DNA of 64,000 bases from Raoultibacter massiliensis (GTDB lineage Bacteria > Actinomycetota > Coriobacteriia > Coriobacteriales > Eggerthellaceae), in the NCBI RefSeq assembly GCF_900199545.1, contig NZ_LT962671.1, forward strand, positions 595,961 through 659,960, written 5' to 3'. Under the pieces are notes generated by a model. That model was not told where the DNA came from, did not search any database, and was given only the letters and a program-made list of their open reading frames with translations. The position numbers were made by a program, and so were the translations under genes. Position 1 is the stretch's first letter, and every line of letters starts with the position of its first letter. Positions 19,342 through 28,137 of this stretch are shown here, piece after piece.

Positions 19342-20619
19342 ATGGCCAAACACGGCGAAACAAACAAGCTTAAAGCAGCGGGCGCACGCAATGCACGGAT
19401 CATCAGAATACTGACGGCCTGCATTTGCGTGTGCCTCGCTTTTGCTGCGGGCTTCCTGTTGCGAGGCGATCGCGGCCTGCTCGAGCGGATCGGATTCGAA
19501 TCCCTCATCGTTGCAGGCGAGCAGAATCCCGGTGCTACGGTGCACGGCAGCACCTACAGCTCCATCTCGGCTCGCGTGGCCGAAGTGGAGGGCATCCTTG
19601 CAAACGACAGCATGGATTCCTACGATCTCGACAACACGACCGCTCAGCTTCTGAACGCGTTCGCCGAATCGACGGAAGATCCGTATCTGCGCTACTACGA
19701 CGAGACGCGCTACCAGGCGTTCATGAAGGAGAATTCGACCAAGTACGGCGGCATCGGCGTGCTGTTCTCCGAATACAACGGCCTTGCGTACGCGGTCGAT
19801 GTCTTCGAGGGCTCGACGGCGGATGCGAACGGGGTCAAACAGGGCGATTTCGTGGTCGCTATCGACGGCGACCGCAGTCAGGATTGGTCGATGACGGAGG
19901 TGGTCAACGCGCTTGCGCGCGACGAGGGCGATTCGGTCATCGTCACGTGGCGCCGCCCTGCAAGCATGGATGCGGAAGGCGGGGAGGAGTTTTCCACCAC
20001 GCTGACCACGGGCATCTACAAGGAGCAGAACCTGATCACCGAGATTCACGATCAGGTCGGCTACATCTCGCTCAAGCAGTTCACCCAGGAGTCGACGGGT
20101 CTCGTCGAGCAAGCCGTTTCCGATCTCGAGGAAGGCGGCGCGCTTTCATTCGTGCTCGATTTGCGGGGCAATCCCGGCGGGTACCTTACGCAGGCGGTCG
20201 AGATCGCCTCGCTGTTCATGAAGAGCGGCGTCGTCGTCGAGATCGAAACCGTGCGCGACGGCACGAGCACGAAATCCGTGACAAGCAGCGTGACGGCAAC
20301 CGACAAACCGCTCGTCGTGCTTGTTGACGGAAACACGTCGGCTGCGGCGGAGGTGCTTGCGGCTGCGCTGCAAGATAGCCAGCGCGCGACGGTCGTCGGC
20401 ACGAACACCATGGGCAAAGGATCGGTTCAGAGGGTTCAGAAGCTCAGCTTCGGCGGAGCGCTTCGCTATACGGCGGCTTACTACCGTACGCCGCAAGGCC
20501 ACGATATCAACAACGTGGGCATCGCGCCCGACATCACGGTCAATGACGACGGCGAAGAAGGAGCCGACAGCCAGAAGGATTTTGCGATAGAGACCGCCCA
20601 GTCCCTCGTGGTGCTTTAG
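19342..20619 (+). CDS. S41-family carboxyl-terminal processing protease (CtpA-like)
   Basis: A 425-residue exported serine protease. An N-terminal TM anchor (about residues 22-45) is followed by an N-terminal helical part, a PDZ domain (GVLFSEYNGLAYAVDVFEGSTADANGVKQGDFVVAIDG, residues about 138-180), and the S41 catalytic core. The core has LDLRGNPGGYL, the nucleophile region VDGNTSAAAEVLA (Ser near residue 334) and the catalytic Lys in GTNTMGKGSVQ about 25 residues on. AAGGCGG precedes the ATG. Position after ftsEX suggests processing of cell-wall or divisome proteins; this is inferred. Confidence 0.93.
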   Translation: MAKHGETNKLKAAGARNARIIRILTACICVCLAFAAGFLLRGDRGLLERIGFESLIVAGEQNPGATVHGSTYSSISARVAEVEGILANDSMDSYDLDNTTAQLLNAFAESTEDPYLRYYDETRYQAFMKENSTKYGGIGVLFSEYNGLAYAVDVFEGSTADANGVKQGDFVVAIDGDRSQDWSMTEVVNALARDEGDSVIVTWRRPASMDAEGGEEFSTTLTTGIYKEQNLITEIHDQVGYISLKQFTQESTGLVEQAVSDLEEGGALSFVLDLRGNPGGYLTQAVEIASLFMKSGVVVEIETVRDGTSTKSVTSSVTATDKPLVVLVDGNTSAAAEVLAAALQDSQRATVVGTNTMGKGSVQRVQKLSFGGALRYTAAYYRTPQGHDINNVGIAPDITVNDDGEEGADSQKDFAIETAQSLVVL

Positions 20620-20627
20620 GCTGCGCC

Positions 20628-22631
20628 ATGGGCAGATCGCGCTCTACGGCAAAGCGGAAGACCCGGCGCAATCCCCGCAGCAATCCCCGTGGAGTCCTGC
20701 GCGTTTCGGCTGCCGGTTACGGGTTCGTGCAAACGGCCGAAGGGGAGCTCTTCGTTCCCTCTTCGAAAATGGGCGGCGCATTCGACGGCGATATGGTGGA
20801 GCTTGCTTCTTCGCACGTCAACCCCCAGCACAAACAGCCTCACAAGGGGCGCAGCGGGAAGAAGGGCGACAAGCCCTCGGGACGGGTCGTTCGGGTTGTC
20901 GGGCGGGCGCATGAGAGCATCGTGGGCCGCTACGAAGTCGCCGAGCCCTTCGGCGTCGTGGTGCCCGAAGACCGCCGCATACCCTACGATATCTTCACCA
21001 TGCGCAAGGATTATCCCCACGTGCAGGATGGCGACGCCGTGCGCGTGCGCATCGCCACCTACCCTTCGCGCACCGAAGCCGCCACGGGCATCATCGAAGA
21101 GGTGATCGGTCGGGCCGACGACGAGGATCTTGCCATAGATGTGATCATCGCGCGGCATAAGCTCGAAACGGCCTTTTCGGATGCCTCGCTCGAACAGGCG
21201 CGGGATGCGCGGGTCGATGGGGAGGAGGCGCTTCGCGAGGGCTACCGTGATCTGCGCGATCGGTTCGTCTTCACGATCGACCCCGCCGATGCACGCGATT
21301 TCGACGACGCCATCTCGATCGAGAAAGTCGACGGTTTGGTTCGGCTCGGCGTGCATATTGCCGACGTCTCGCATTACGTGCCCTGGAACTCCTCGATCGA
21401 CCTCGACGCGCGCCGCCGCGCGACGAGCGTGTACCTCGTCGATCGCGTGATCCCGATGCTGCCCGAAGAGCTTTCCTCCGACATCTGCTCGCTCAAACCG
21501 GGCGAGCCGCGCCGCGTTATGACGGCTGATCTGTATCTCGACGAGAACTTCGAGGTCAAACGCCGCATTTTCTACCCATCGCTCATCGAATCGCACGCTC
21601 GTCTCACTTACGAGGAGGCGCAGGAGGCGCTTGACGGAATGCCGGTTGCGTCCGTTGGGAAGGATCTTGCGGTGCGGCTCGCGAGCCTGCACGACGTCGC
21701 CTGCGGCCTTGCGAACAAGCGCCGGCAGGAGGGCGGCATCGATTTCGATACGACCGAGGCGAAGGTGAAGCTCGATGCCGACGGCGCTCCTGTGGACATC
21801 GTGCTGCGCCGTCGGACCGATGCGACGGAGATGATCGAGGAGGCGATGATCCTTGCGAACAGCGAGGTGGCCTCCTATCTGCATGAACGGGGTTTTCCGA
21901 GCCTGTACCGCGTGCATGAGCCGCCTTCCCCCGAAAGCCTTGCAGAGCTCGTGCCCGTGCTGCAGGAATTCGACTATCTGAAGACCGTTTCGGCATCGGC
22001 GTTTTCGGCAGGAAACCCCAAGGCGATCCAAGCGGTGTTGCAGCGTGCTGCGGGAAGGCCCGAGGCCGAGCTCGTATCGATGCTCGTACTGCGTTCGATG
22101 AAGCGAGCCGAATACAGAAGCGAGTGCGAACAGCACTTCGGCCTCGCAAGCGACGCGTACACGCATTTCACGAGTCCGATCAGGCGATATCCCGATCTAG
22201 TCGTGCACCGTATGCTCAAGGCGCACCTGTTCGGCAAGCCTGAAACCTTCGAGCAGCAGGTTCACAACCTTACTTGGCTTGCAAAGCATTCGTCGGCAAT
22301 GGAGCGTATCGCCGAAACGGCATCTCGCGAGTCGCAGGAATACAAGCTGGTCGAATACCTGTCGCACGATGTGGGAGCCGCGTTCGACGCTGTGATCGCA
22401 GGCGTTGCAAGCTATGGGTTCTTCGTGCGGCTCGACAACACGGCCGAGGGCCTCGTTCCCTTGAAGGAGCTCGGCGACGAGTATTTCGCCCTCGATGCGA
22501 AGCGCCATCAGCTGGTGGGGCAGGAAAGCGGTGCGGCATATCGGCTCGGGCAGCGCATTCGCGTGGTTCTCGAAGCGGCGAATCCGCGCGAGCGCAAGCT
22601 CGATTTCAGGCTTGCCGCAAAAGGGCGCTGA
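20628..22631 (+). CDS. rnr: Ribonuclease R
   Basis: A 667-residue 3'-5' exoribonuclease of the RNase II family. It has N-terminal cold-shock-like OB domains (RVSAAGYGFVQTAEGELFVP), and the RNB catalytic domain with DPADARDFDDAIS providing the Asp cluster, then HIADVSHYV and the FTSPIRRYPDLVVHR motif. A C-terminal S1 domain is present (GVASYGFFVRLDNTAEGLVPL). The N-terminus is short and basic, and the lysine-rich C-terminal tail of proteobacterial enzymes is absent. It degrades structured RNA and, with tmRNA/SmpB (also in this window), non-stop mRNA. Only 8 nt separate it from the protease gene. Confidence 0.95.
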   Translation: MGRSRSTAKRKTRRNPRSNPRGVLRVSAAGYGFVQTAEGELFVPSSKMGGAFDGDMVELASSHVNPQHKQPHKGRSGKKGDKPSGRVVRVVGRAHESIVGRYEVAEPFGVVVPEDRRIPYDIFTMRKDYPHVQDGDAVRVRIATYPSRTEAATGIIEEVIGRADDEDLAIDVIIARHKLETAFSDASLEQARDARVDGEEALREGYRDLRDRFVFTIDPADARDFDDAISIEKVDGLVRLGVHIADVSHYVPWNSSIDLDARRRATSVYLVDRVIPMLPEELSSDICSLKPGEPRRVMTADLYLDENFEVKRRIFYPSLIESHARLTYEEAQEALDGMPVASVGKDLAVRLASLHDVACGLANKRRQEGGIDFDTTEAKVKLDADGAPVDIVLRRRTDATEMIEEAMILANSEVASYLHERGFPSLYRVHEPPSPESLAELVPVLQEFDYLKTVSASAFSAGNPKAIQAVLQRAAGRPEAELVSMLVLRSMKRAEYRSECEQHFGLASDAYTHFTSPIRRYPDLVVHRMLKAHLFGKPETFEQQVHNLTWLAKHSSAMERIAETASRESQEYKLVEYLSHDVGAAFDAVIAGVASYGFFVRLDNTAEGLVPLKELGDEYFALDAKRHQLVGQESGAAYRLGQRIRVVLEAANPRERKLDFRLAAKGR

Positions 22632-22715
22632 AGCCGGCTTCCCGAGCACCGTGCGACAAGGCCGTATTCCGATAGGGTCATCGAAACCGGTCCCTTGCCG
22701 CAGCGTCGGTGCTGG

Positions 22716-22721
22716 TATAAT
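22716..22721 (+). promoter_or_regulatory. Possible -10 box upstream of the lipoprotein gene
   Basis: TATAAT at 22716-22721 with TTGCCG at 22695-22700 (15-nt spacing) lies in the 253-nt gap after rnr. The rest of 22632-22884 shows no supportable gene; its distance of about 165 nt to the next start leaves a long leader of unknown content. Confidence 0.4.
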
Positions 22722-22884
22722 GCCTTGCAGGCGTTTGTTGTCGGAGTCGGCGGGCGCCGCTTCCGGCGAATCGGGATGGCGTTGGCGTGCAGCATGGAGC
22801 AGCGCATCGGCGCCGAGTTCGCCTTCAACGGGTGCAGGGCATCCGAATATTCGGGCGGGTTGCGAAGCGAAAGGATGCGCGCAT

Positions 22885-23322
22885 ATGAAGAGGATCGTGG
22901 CGATTGCGGGGGCTCTGGCCCTTTGTCTTGTGCTCGGTGCCTGTTCGGGCGGCGATTCTTCCGATAACGCCGGTGGCGGGGAGGCTCCCGAGGCTCAGGC
23001 GACCATCGAATACGCGGTTGCCGAAGGGGTGGACGAGTACGCACAGGGCGATCTGCGCGGCGCAAGCTATCGCGTTTCGGTTCCGTCTCAGGCGACCGAA
23101 GACGAGCTCGAAGGGGTTTTCGCCGATGTCACGGCCGGAGATGGGTTCGACGTGCATACCGTATGGTTTTACAGCGATGAGCGCTTGGCCGACGGGAGCG
23201 AGGCTTTCGATGTGGCAAGCGCCGTTCAAGATGCCCCCGGCGGCGAACCGGTGCTGGTCTTGGCGAGCGAAGAGGCGAAGGCCGCAGGCCAAAAAGCACT
23301 CGCCGCGAAAGAAGATTCGTAG
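22885..23322 (+). CDS. Small putative lipoprotein of unknown function
   Basis: A 145-residue secreted protein; ATG 22885 has AAGGA 9 nt upstream. A short basic N-terminus, hydrophobic stretch and lipobox LGAC (Cys 20) predict a lipoprotein anchored to the outer face of the membrane. A Gly/Ser/Asp linker (residues 21-40) leads to an acidic domain of about 105 residues with no family I recognise. It contains alternating beta/helix-like segments (ASYRVSVPSQATEDELEGVF, DVHTVWFYSDERLADG), reminiscent of small ligand- or surface-binding folds, but this is not a functional assignment. It is monocistronic, followed by the FabT-controlled fakB promoter. Confidence 0.8.
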   Translation: MKRIVAIAGALALCLVLGACSGGDSSDNAGGGEAPEAQATIEYAVAEGVDEYAQGDLRGASYRVSVPSQATEDELEGVFADVTAGDGFDVHTVWFYSDERLADGSEAFDVASAVQDAPGGEPVLVLASEEAKAAGQKALAAKEDS

Positions 23323-23495
23323 ATCGGGATCGGGCCGTTTTGCGGAGCGTCGGCTCGCCGTGCGAATCGCATCGGGTTGCTGGGCCGCCGTTCGGGAGGC
23401 TCGCTGCGCGCATGGAAAACCATGACTTTGCCAGTCATCCATAAATCCCTGAGTGAAATTTGAAGACGTGCAAGCTGGAATGTGTTTTGGGAGAA

Positions 23496-23518
23496 ATTAG
23501 TTTGATTATCAAACTAAT
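23496..23518 (+). promoter_or_regulatory. FabT-type operator in the fakB promoter
   Basis: A perfect 10-bp inverted repeat with a 3-nt spacer whose centre reads AGTTTGATTATCAAACT (23499-23515). This is the known FabT box shape of lactic-acid bacteria (A-n-TTTGATTATCAAA-TT). A likely -35 TTGATT (23502-23507) sits inside it and TACCAT (23524-23529) is 16 nt further. The rest of 23323-23495 holds no gene. Confidence 0.85.
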
Positions 23519-23611
23519 TTTGATACCATGTCACGGTCTTGAAACCATGCGGCCGTTTTCGGCTGCATTCTGCCGGCGCTCTGCCGGTCGGAAACGAGAG
23601 AAGGTTTGCAT

Positions 23612-24466
23612 ATGAGAATAGCCATCGTAACCGATTCGACCTGCGATTGGTCGCCCGAAGAGTACGAGCAGAACAACGTCGTCATGGTTCCGCTCAAGAT
23701 CCAGGTTGGCGGAGAATCGTTGCTTGACCAGGTTGAGCTTCCATCCGAAGAGCTTTACGACCGCATGGAGGCGGCGGCTGAGATCCCTATGACTTCGCAG
23801 CCTTCGCCAGGCGATTTCATTGCCGTGTACGAACGGCTTGCGGAAGAAGGCTACGATGCCGTCGTTTCGCTGCATATCGCACCCGTGCTGTCGGGAACGC
23901 TTTCGTCCGCCAGCATGGCGGCAGACCGCGTCGATATCCCCGTTGCGGCGATCGACTCCAAGAACGCGACATCGAGCCTCGGACTGCTTGTGGAGCGGGC
24001 GTGCCGTATGCGCGACGCGGGATCTTCCTTCGACGAGATCGTTTCCGCCGTTGAAGAAGCCGCAGCGAAAACGCGGCTCTACCTTGCGCCCGATTCGACC
24101 GACAACCTCGTGAAGGGCGGCCGCATCACCGAAGAGCAAGCGCAGGGCGCGGCGATGCTCAACATCAAGCTCGTGTTCGCTTTGAACGACGAGGGCCGTC
24201 TTGTGAATTTCGACAAGGTTAAAGGCTCGAAGGGCATCATCAAGCGCCTGGTCGAAGTTGCGGCTTCCCATGCCGAAGAAAGCGGAGCGCTCAGGTTGCG
24301 GTTCATGCACGCGCGCAACGGCGCGGAAATCGAAAAGCTCATCAAGGCGCTTGAAGCCGAGGGGATCGAGTTCGAGGTTTCCGGCATCGATGCATGCGGC
24401 GCTACGGTTGCGACCCATGCGGGCATCGGCGTAATCGGCATGGCCGTATCGCCGCTAAACGGGTAA
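23612..24466 (+). CDS. DegV/FakB fatty-acid-binding protein
   Basis: A 284-residue DegV-fold protein; ATG 23612 has AGAAGG 7 nt upstream. It begins MRIAIVTDSTCDW, and has MTSQPSPGDF (the T-S-Q-P-S motif around residue 57) and the conserved HIAPVLSGT and IDSKNATSSLGL segments. DegV proteins (FakB) bind a fatty acid and present it to the kinase FakA, allowing uptake of exogenous fatty acids. Placement under a FabT operator and directly upstream of fabT and the fab operon strongly supports this lipid role. fakA is not in the window. Confidence 0.92.
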   Translation: MRIAIVTDSTCDWSPEEYEQNNVVMVPLKIQVGGESLLDQVELPSEELYDRMEAAAEIPMTSQPSPGDFIAVYERLAEEGYDAVVSLHIAPVLSGTLSSASMAADRVDIPVAAIDSKNATSSLGLLVERACRMRDAGSSFDEIVSAVEEAAAKTRLYLAPDSTDNLVKGGRITEEQAQGAAMLNIKLVFALNDEGRLVNFDKVKGSKGIIKRLVEVAASHAEESGALRLRFMHARNGAEIEKLIKALEAEGIEFEVSGIDACGATVATHAGIGVIGMAVSPLNG

Positions 24467-24495
24467 AATGGTACCGAATCGAACGGACGGGAGCC

Positions 24496-24990
24496 ATGGC
24501 CGAGACAAACGAACAATCCGAACAGACACAGCAGCCGCTCGGAAGCGCCGCGATCAGGCGTCGTGCGGAGCTCGACGAGCTTTTGTCGAGCACGTTCAAC
24601 TCGGTGCTGAGGACCGAAGAGAAGTCTCTGCAGAACAAGCTCACCGAAGGTTTGACCATCACCGAAATCCATACGATAGTGGCCGTGGGCCTGCATGAGG
24701 CCAACCCTATGAACGTGGTAGCCGGACGCCTTGGCGTAACGCTCGCCACGCTCACGACGGCGGTGAACAAGCTTGTAGAGAAGGGCTTCATCTCGAGAAC
24801 GCGGTGCGAAGACGATCGGCGCAAGGTGCTTATCTCGCTGACCAAGCGGGGAAAGCAGGTGTACCGTGCGCATGGGCTTTTCCACAAGAAGATGATCAAC
24901 GAAGCGCTGGCCGGGCTCAACGAGGAAGAGGAGCGCGTGTTCGCCCATGCTCTCGTTCGCGTGAAGTCCTTCTTCGACGAACAGGCTTAA
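24496..24990 (+). CDS. fabT: MarR-family fatty-acid repressor FabT
   Basis: A 164-residue winged-helix regulator; ATG 24496 follows GACGGGAG. The core has GLTITEIHTIVAVG, MNVVAGRLGVTLATLTTAVNKLVEKGFISR (recognition helix) and DDRRKVLISLTKRGK (wing), then HGLFHKKMINEAL. These match FabT of Streptococcus/Lactococcus better than generic MarR. FabT represses fatty-acid synthesis genes with long-chain acyl-ACP as corepressor. It lies 29 nt after fakB, so it is probably autoregulated by the operator at 23496, and another operator lies just after it before acpP. Confidence 0.92.
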   Translation: MAETNEQSEQTQQPLGSAAIRRRAELDELLSSTFNSVLRTEEKSLQNKLTEGLTITEIHTIVAVGLHEANPMNVVAGRLGVTLATLTTAVNKLVEKGFISRTRCEDDRRKVLISLTKRGKQVYRAHGLFHKKMINEALAGLNEEEERVFAHALVRVKSFFDEQA

Positions 24991-25047
24991 CCGCAACGTC
25001 TGCAGAAATCATGGAACCCCTTGCTTGAACGAATGCGAGTCGTAGTA

Positions 25048-25079
25048 TTGTTCTCGGTAAAAACTTAGATTATCAAACT
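25048..25079 (+). promoter_or_regulatory. acpP-fab operon promoter with overlapping FabT-type operator
   Basis: TTGTTC (25048-25053) and TATCAA (25071-25076) are 17 nt apart. The operator ACTTAGATTATCAAACT (25063-25079) matches 15 of 17 positions of the site upstream of fakB and covers the -10, as expected for repression by steric block. Confidence 0.8.
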
Positions 25080-25142
25080 ATTTTGCGCCAAGGAAAAGGA
25101 GCCGCCCGCAAACGCGGAAGCGGCAAAGAGAAAGGAACCGTT

Positions 25143-25364
25143 ATGGCAACGCTGGATACCGTAAAAGAAGTGCTCTCCGAAAACCTCGACATCGAGGGCG
25201 AGCAGGTTACCGAAGAGGCGACGCTCGATTCCCTTGGAATCGATTCCCTCGATATGGTGGAGCTCATCTGCGATATCGAAGAGAAGTGCGACATTGAGTT
25301 CGGGGAGCCCGAGGGCATTGCGACCATCGGTCAGCTCGTTGAGCACATCGACTCCCTCAAATAA
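25143..25364 (+). CDS. acpP: Acyl carrier protein
   Basis: A 73-residue acidic carrier protein. The phosphopantetheine attachment site is the Ser of GIDSLDMVEL (about residue 36). ATG 25143 follows AAAGGAACC; an in-frame upstream ATG at 25083 would add a basic leader not seen in ACPs. It carries the growing acyl chain for the operon's Fab enzymes, and acyl-ACP is the presumed FabT corepressor. First gene of the operon. Confidence 0.96.
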   Translation: MATLDTVKEVLSENLDIEGEQVTEEATLDSLGIDSLDMVELICDIEEKCDIEFGEPEGIATIGQLVEHIDSLK

Positions 25365-25374
25365 GGGGAAGCCC

Positions 25375-26355
25375 ATGAAGACGCGGGTAACCGAGCTTTT
25401 GGGAATCGAGTATCCCGTAATCCAGGGAGCGATGGCATGGGTTGCCAATGCAAGCCTTGCCGGAGCGGTCAGCGAAGCGGGAGGCCTTGGCATCATCGCA
25501 GCGGGAGCCGCCCCCCTTTCCTGGATCGAGGAGCAGGTGCGCCTTGCGCGCGCTGCAACCGATAAGCCCATCGGCGTAAACGTCATGCTCATGAACCCCG
25601 ATGCGGCAAAGATCGCCAAACTGCTCGCCGATTTGCGCATCGACGTGATCACGACGGGCGCCGGCAGCCCTTCGGCCTACATCGAGATGTGGAAGGAAGC
25701 CGGATGCAAGGTCGTACCCGTCGTTGCATCGAGCGCCCTTGCGGCCCGGATGGAGCGTTGCGGCGCCGATGCGGTTGTCGCAGAGGGCTGCGAGGCGGGC
25801 GGTCATATCGGCGAGCTCACCACCATGGCGCTTGTTCCCGCCGTGTGCGATGCCGTTTCGATCCCCGTTATCGCTGCGGGTGGGATCGCAGATGGTCGCG
25901 GCATGGCTGCGGCGTTCGCTCTCGGAGCGGAAGCCGTGCAAGTGGGAACGAGGTTTCTTACGGTTGACGAGTGCACGATCTGCGATGCGTACAAAGAACG
26001 CGTCGTGGCTGCCAAGGACTCCGATACCATCGTGACGGGTCGCGCGGGCGGTCATCCCGTACGCGGGCTGAAGAATGCGTTCTCGCGCAAGGTGAGGCTG
26101 CTCGAGGGCGATCCTTCTGCCGATGCCGCCGAACTTGAGGCTCTGTACGCCGGCTCGCTCAGGCGAGCGGTGGAAGGCGATACCGACGGAGGCTCGATGA
26201 TGGCGGGCCAATCTGCGGGCATCGTCCGCGAGCGGAAGACCGCGCGCGAGGCGGTTGCCGATCTGGTACGCGAAGCGGAAGAGATCGGCGGGCGCACGCT
26301 TGCGGAAATGGCCGAATGCAGCGCCGAGCGCGCACGGGTGCGAAGGGGCGCGTAG
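25375..26355 (+). CDS. fabK: Enoyl-ACP reductase II (FMN-dependent, FabK)
   Basis: A 326-residue TIM-barrel flavoprotein of the nitronate monooxygenase superfamily. Typical features are LGIEYPVIQGAMAWVANASLA, EAGGLGIIAAG, GVNVMLM, AEGCEAGGHIGE, PVIAAGGIADGRGMAAAFALGAEAVQVGTRFL and the C-terminal AGQSAGIV. It performs the last reduction of each elongation cycle with an FMN cofactor. FabK organisms are typically insensitive to the FabI inhibitor triclosan. No FabI is visible here. Shine-Dalgarno AAGGGGAA is 4 nt before ATG 25375, and the stop overlaps the fabD start by one base. Confidence 0.94.
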   Translation: MKTRVTELLGIEYPVIQGAMAWVANASLAGAVSEAGGLGIIAAGAAPLSWIEEQVRLARAATDKPIGVNVMLMNPDAAKIAKLLADLRIDVITTGAGSPSAYIEMWKEAGCKVVPVVASSALAARMERCGADAVVAEGCEAGGHIGELTTMALVPAVCDAVSIPVIAAGGIADGRGMAAAFALGAEAVQVGTRFLTVDECTICDAYKERVVAAKDSDTIVTGRAGGHPVRGLKNAFSRKVRLLEGDPSADAAELEALYAGSLRRAVEGDTDGGSMMAGQSAGIVRERKTAREAVADLVREAEEIGGRTLAEMAECSAERARVRRGA

Positions 26356-27365
26356 TGGATTTTGCCGTAAACCCCGCCGAGCCGGTTTTCATGCTCTCGG
26401 GGCAAGGATCGCAAGCTGTCGGCATGGGGGCAGACCTGATGGGCTTGCCCGAAGTGCGGGAAACGTTCGATTGCGCGTCCGACTCGTTCGGGTTCGATGT
26501 CGCGCGAGCCGTTGCCGAGGGCACGCAGGAGGATCTTTCGCGAACCCTGTGCGCCCAAGCTTCGATAGCCGCCCTGTCGGTGGGCATCGCCCGTGCGCTC
26601 ATGGCAAAGGGCGTTCAGCCGAGCGCCGTGCTCGGTTTTTCACTCGGGCAGATCGGCGCATTGGCGGTTTCGGGCATGCTCGGGCTCGGCGAGACGTTTG
26701 CGCTTGCAGCGCGTCGCGCAGAGCTCATGAGCGAAGCCGCCGCATCCCATCCGGGTTCCATGTGCGCGCTGCTCGGCGCCGACGAGGAAACGGTTCGGCA
26801 GCTGTGCGAGGAGTGCGCCGAAGGCGATGTGCTCGTGATTGCAAACTGCAACTGTCCCGGTCAAATCGTCGTGTCGGGCACAAGCGATGCGGTCGGACGC
26901 GCGCGAGAGGCGTGGGGCGCCCGCAAGAAGCGCTCGGCGATGCTCGCCACCGAGGGCGGCTTTCACAGCCCGTTGATGCAAGAGGCCTCGGATGCGCTTT
27001 CGTCGTATCTCGCCACCGTTCCGTTCGACGAGCCGCGCATCCCCCTGATATGCAACGTAGATGCCCGCCCCCTTTGCGCCGCCGATGCCGCAGAGCATCT
27101 GGCTCGCCATTTGGTCGAGCCCGTTCGGTTCGATCGAAGCGTCTCGTTCTTGGAGCAAGCGGGTGCGACCGATTTCGTCGAAACCGGCTTCGGGGGCGTG
27201 CTCGTCGGACTTGTCAAACGCATCGACAAAAGCCTCGCCCGATCGATCGTGCAGGATCGAGGCGACTTCGAGGCGGCATGTGCCCGCTATGGGATGGGCG
27301 CGACGGTGTCGGACGCGCTGCGTGAAAGCGCTGACTCTGAAAAGGATTGCAATGCAAACATATAG
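26355..27365 (+). CDS. fabD: Malonyl-CoA:ACP transacylase with GFSLG nucleophile motif
   Basis: A 336-residue acyltransferase. GTG 26355 shares one base with the fabK stop (TAGTG), with AAGGGG upstream. It has the oxyanion motif SGQGSQAVGMG (about residue 15-25), the nucleophile Ser96 in GFSLG (usually GHSLG), the Arg region ARRAELMSEAA, and the catalytic His in GGFHSPLMQEA. It charges ACP with malonate. The phenylalanine replacing the conserved His next to the nucleophile is unusual but does not remove a catalytic residue. The fabG start lies 14 nt inside its end. Confidence 0.94.
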   Translation: MDFAVNPAEPVFMLSGQGSQAVGMGADLMGLPEVRETFDCASDSFGFDVARAVAEGTQEDLSRTLCAQASIAALSVGIARALMAKGVQPSAVLGFSLGQIGALAVSGMLGLGETFALAARRAELMSEAAASHPGSMCALLGADEETVRQLCEECAEGDVLVIANCNCPGQIVVSGTSDAVGRAREAWGARKKRSAMLATEGGFHSPLMQEASDALSSYLATVPFDEPRIPLICNVDARPLCAADAAEHLARHLVEPVRFDRSVSFLEQAGATDFVETGFGGVLVGLVKRIDKSLARSIVQDRGDFEAACARYGMGATVSDALRESADSEKDCNANI

Positions 27366-28137
27366 CGAAGGCGCCGCATCGGCGGATGCCGGAATACGAC
27401 GAGCTGCAGTGGTGACGGGCTCAAGCCGGGGGATCGGGCGTGCGATCGCCTGCGCGCTCGCCCGGTCGGGAATGGACGTATGCATGAATCATGCCTCGGA
27501 GTCGAGCGCCGGCGCAGCGCAGGACACCGCTGCGTTTTTGCGCGATGCCTACGGGGTGTCCGCGATAGCCGTCAAGGCAAACGTCGCATCCGCCGATGAG
27601 GCGAAATGCCTCGTCGATGCCGCCCAAGAAGCGTTCGGCCGACTCGACGTGCTTGTGAACAACGCAGGGATCACGCGCGACGGCCTTGCCGCCCGCATGA
27701 AGGAAGACGACTTCGATGCAGTGATCTCTGTAAATCTCAAAGGGGCGTTCAACTGCTGCAAAGCAGCGACGGGCTACATGATGAAGCAGCGCTTTGGCAG
27801 GATGATATGCATGGGAAGCGTCGTCGGCCTTGCCGGAAACCCCGGCCAGGCGAACTACGCGGCATCGAAGGCCGGGCTTGTGGGGCTTGCGAAGTCTCTT
27901 GCAAAGGAGCTTGCGGGGCGAAACATCACGGTGAACGTCGTGGCCCCCGGATTCATCGAGACCGATATGACCGATGCGCTTTCCGAAAAGCAGCAGGCCG
28001 CGATTCTCGATCGCATTGCGGCGAAGCGGTTCGGCTCGCCCGACGACGTTGCCTCGCTGGTCGCTTTTCTGGCAAGCGAGCAAGCGGGATACATCACGGG
28101 ACAGGTTATCGGAGTTGACGGAGGTATGTCCTTATGA
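27352..28137 (+). CDS. fabG: 3-oxoacyl-ACP reductase
   Basis: A 261-residue short-chain dehydrogenase; ATG 27352 overlaps fabD by 14 nt with AAAAGGA upstream. The nucleotide-binding motif TGSSRGIGRAIA, NNAGIT, the Ser of MGSVVGLAGNPGQ, the YAASK catalytic Tyr/Lys pair and PGFIETDMT are all present. It reduces beta-ketoacyl-ACP using NADPH. An N-terminal extension of about 18 residues precedes the Rossmann fold. Translationally coupled at both ends (ATGA overlap with fabF). Confidence 0.96.
   Translation: MQTYSEGAASADAGIRRAAVVTGSSRGIGRAIACALARSGMDVCMNHASESSAGAAQDTAAFLRDAYGVSAIAVKANVASADEAKCLVDAAQEAFGRLDVLVNNAGITRDGLAARMKEDDFDAVISVNLKGAFNCCKAATGYMMKQRFGRMICMGSVVGLAGNPGQANYAASKAGLVGLAKSLAKELAGRNITVNVVAPGFIETDMTDALSEKQQAAILDRIAAKRFGSPDDVASLVAFLASEQAGYITGQVIGVDGGMSL

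Noticed and set aside
20616..22166. Long minus-strand open frame opposite rnr (and similar ones opposite accDA and cca)
   Set aside because: No ribosome site or family motif; explained by codon bias of the plus-strand genes.
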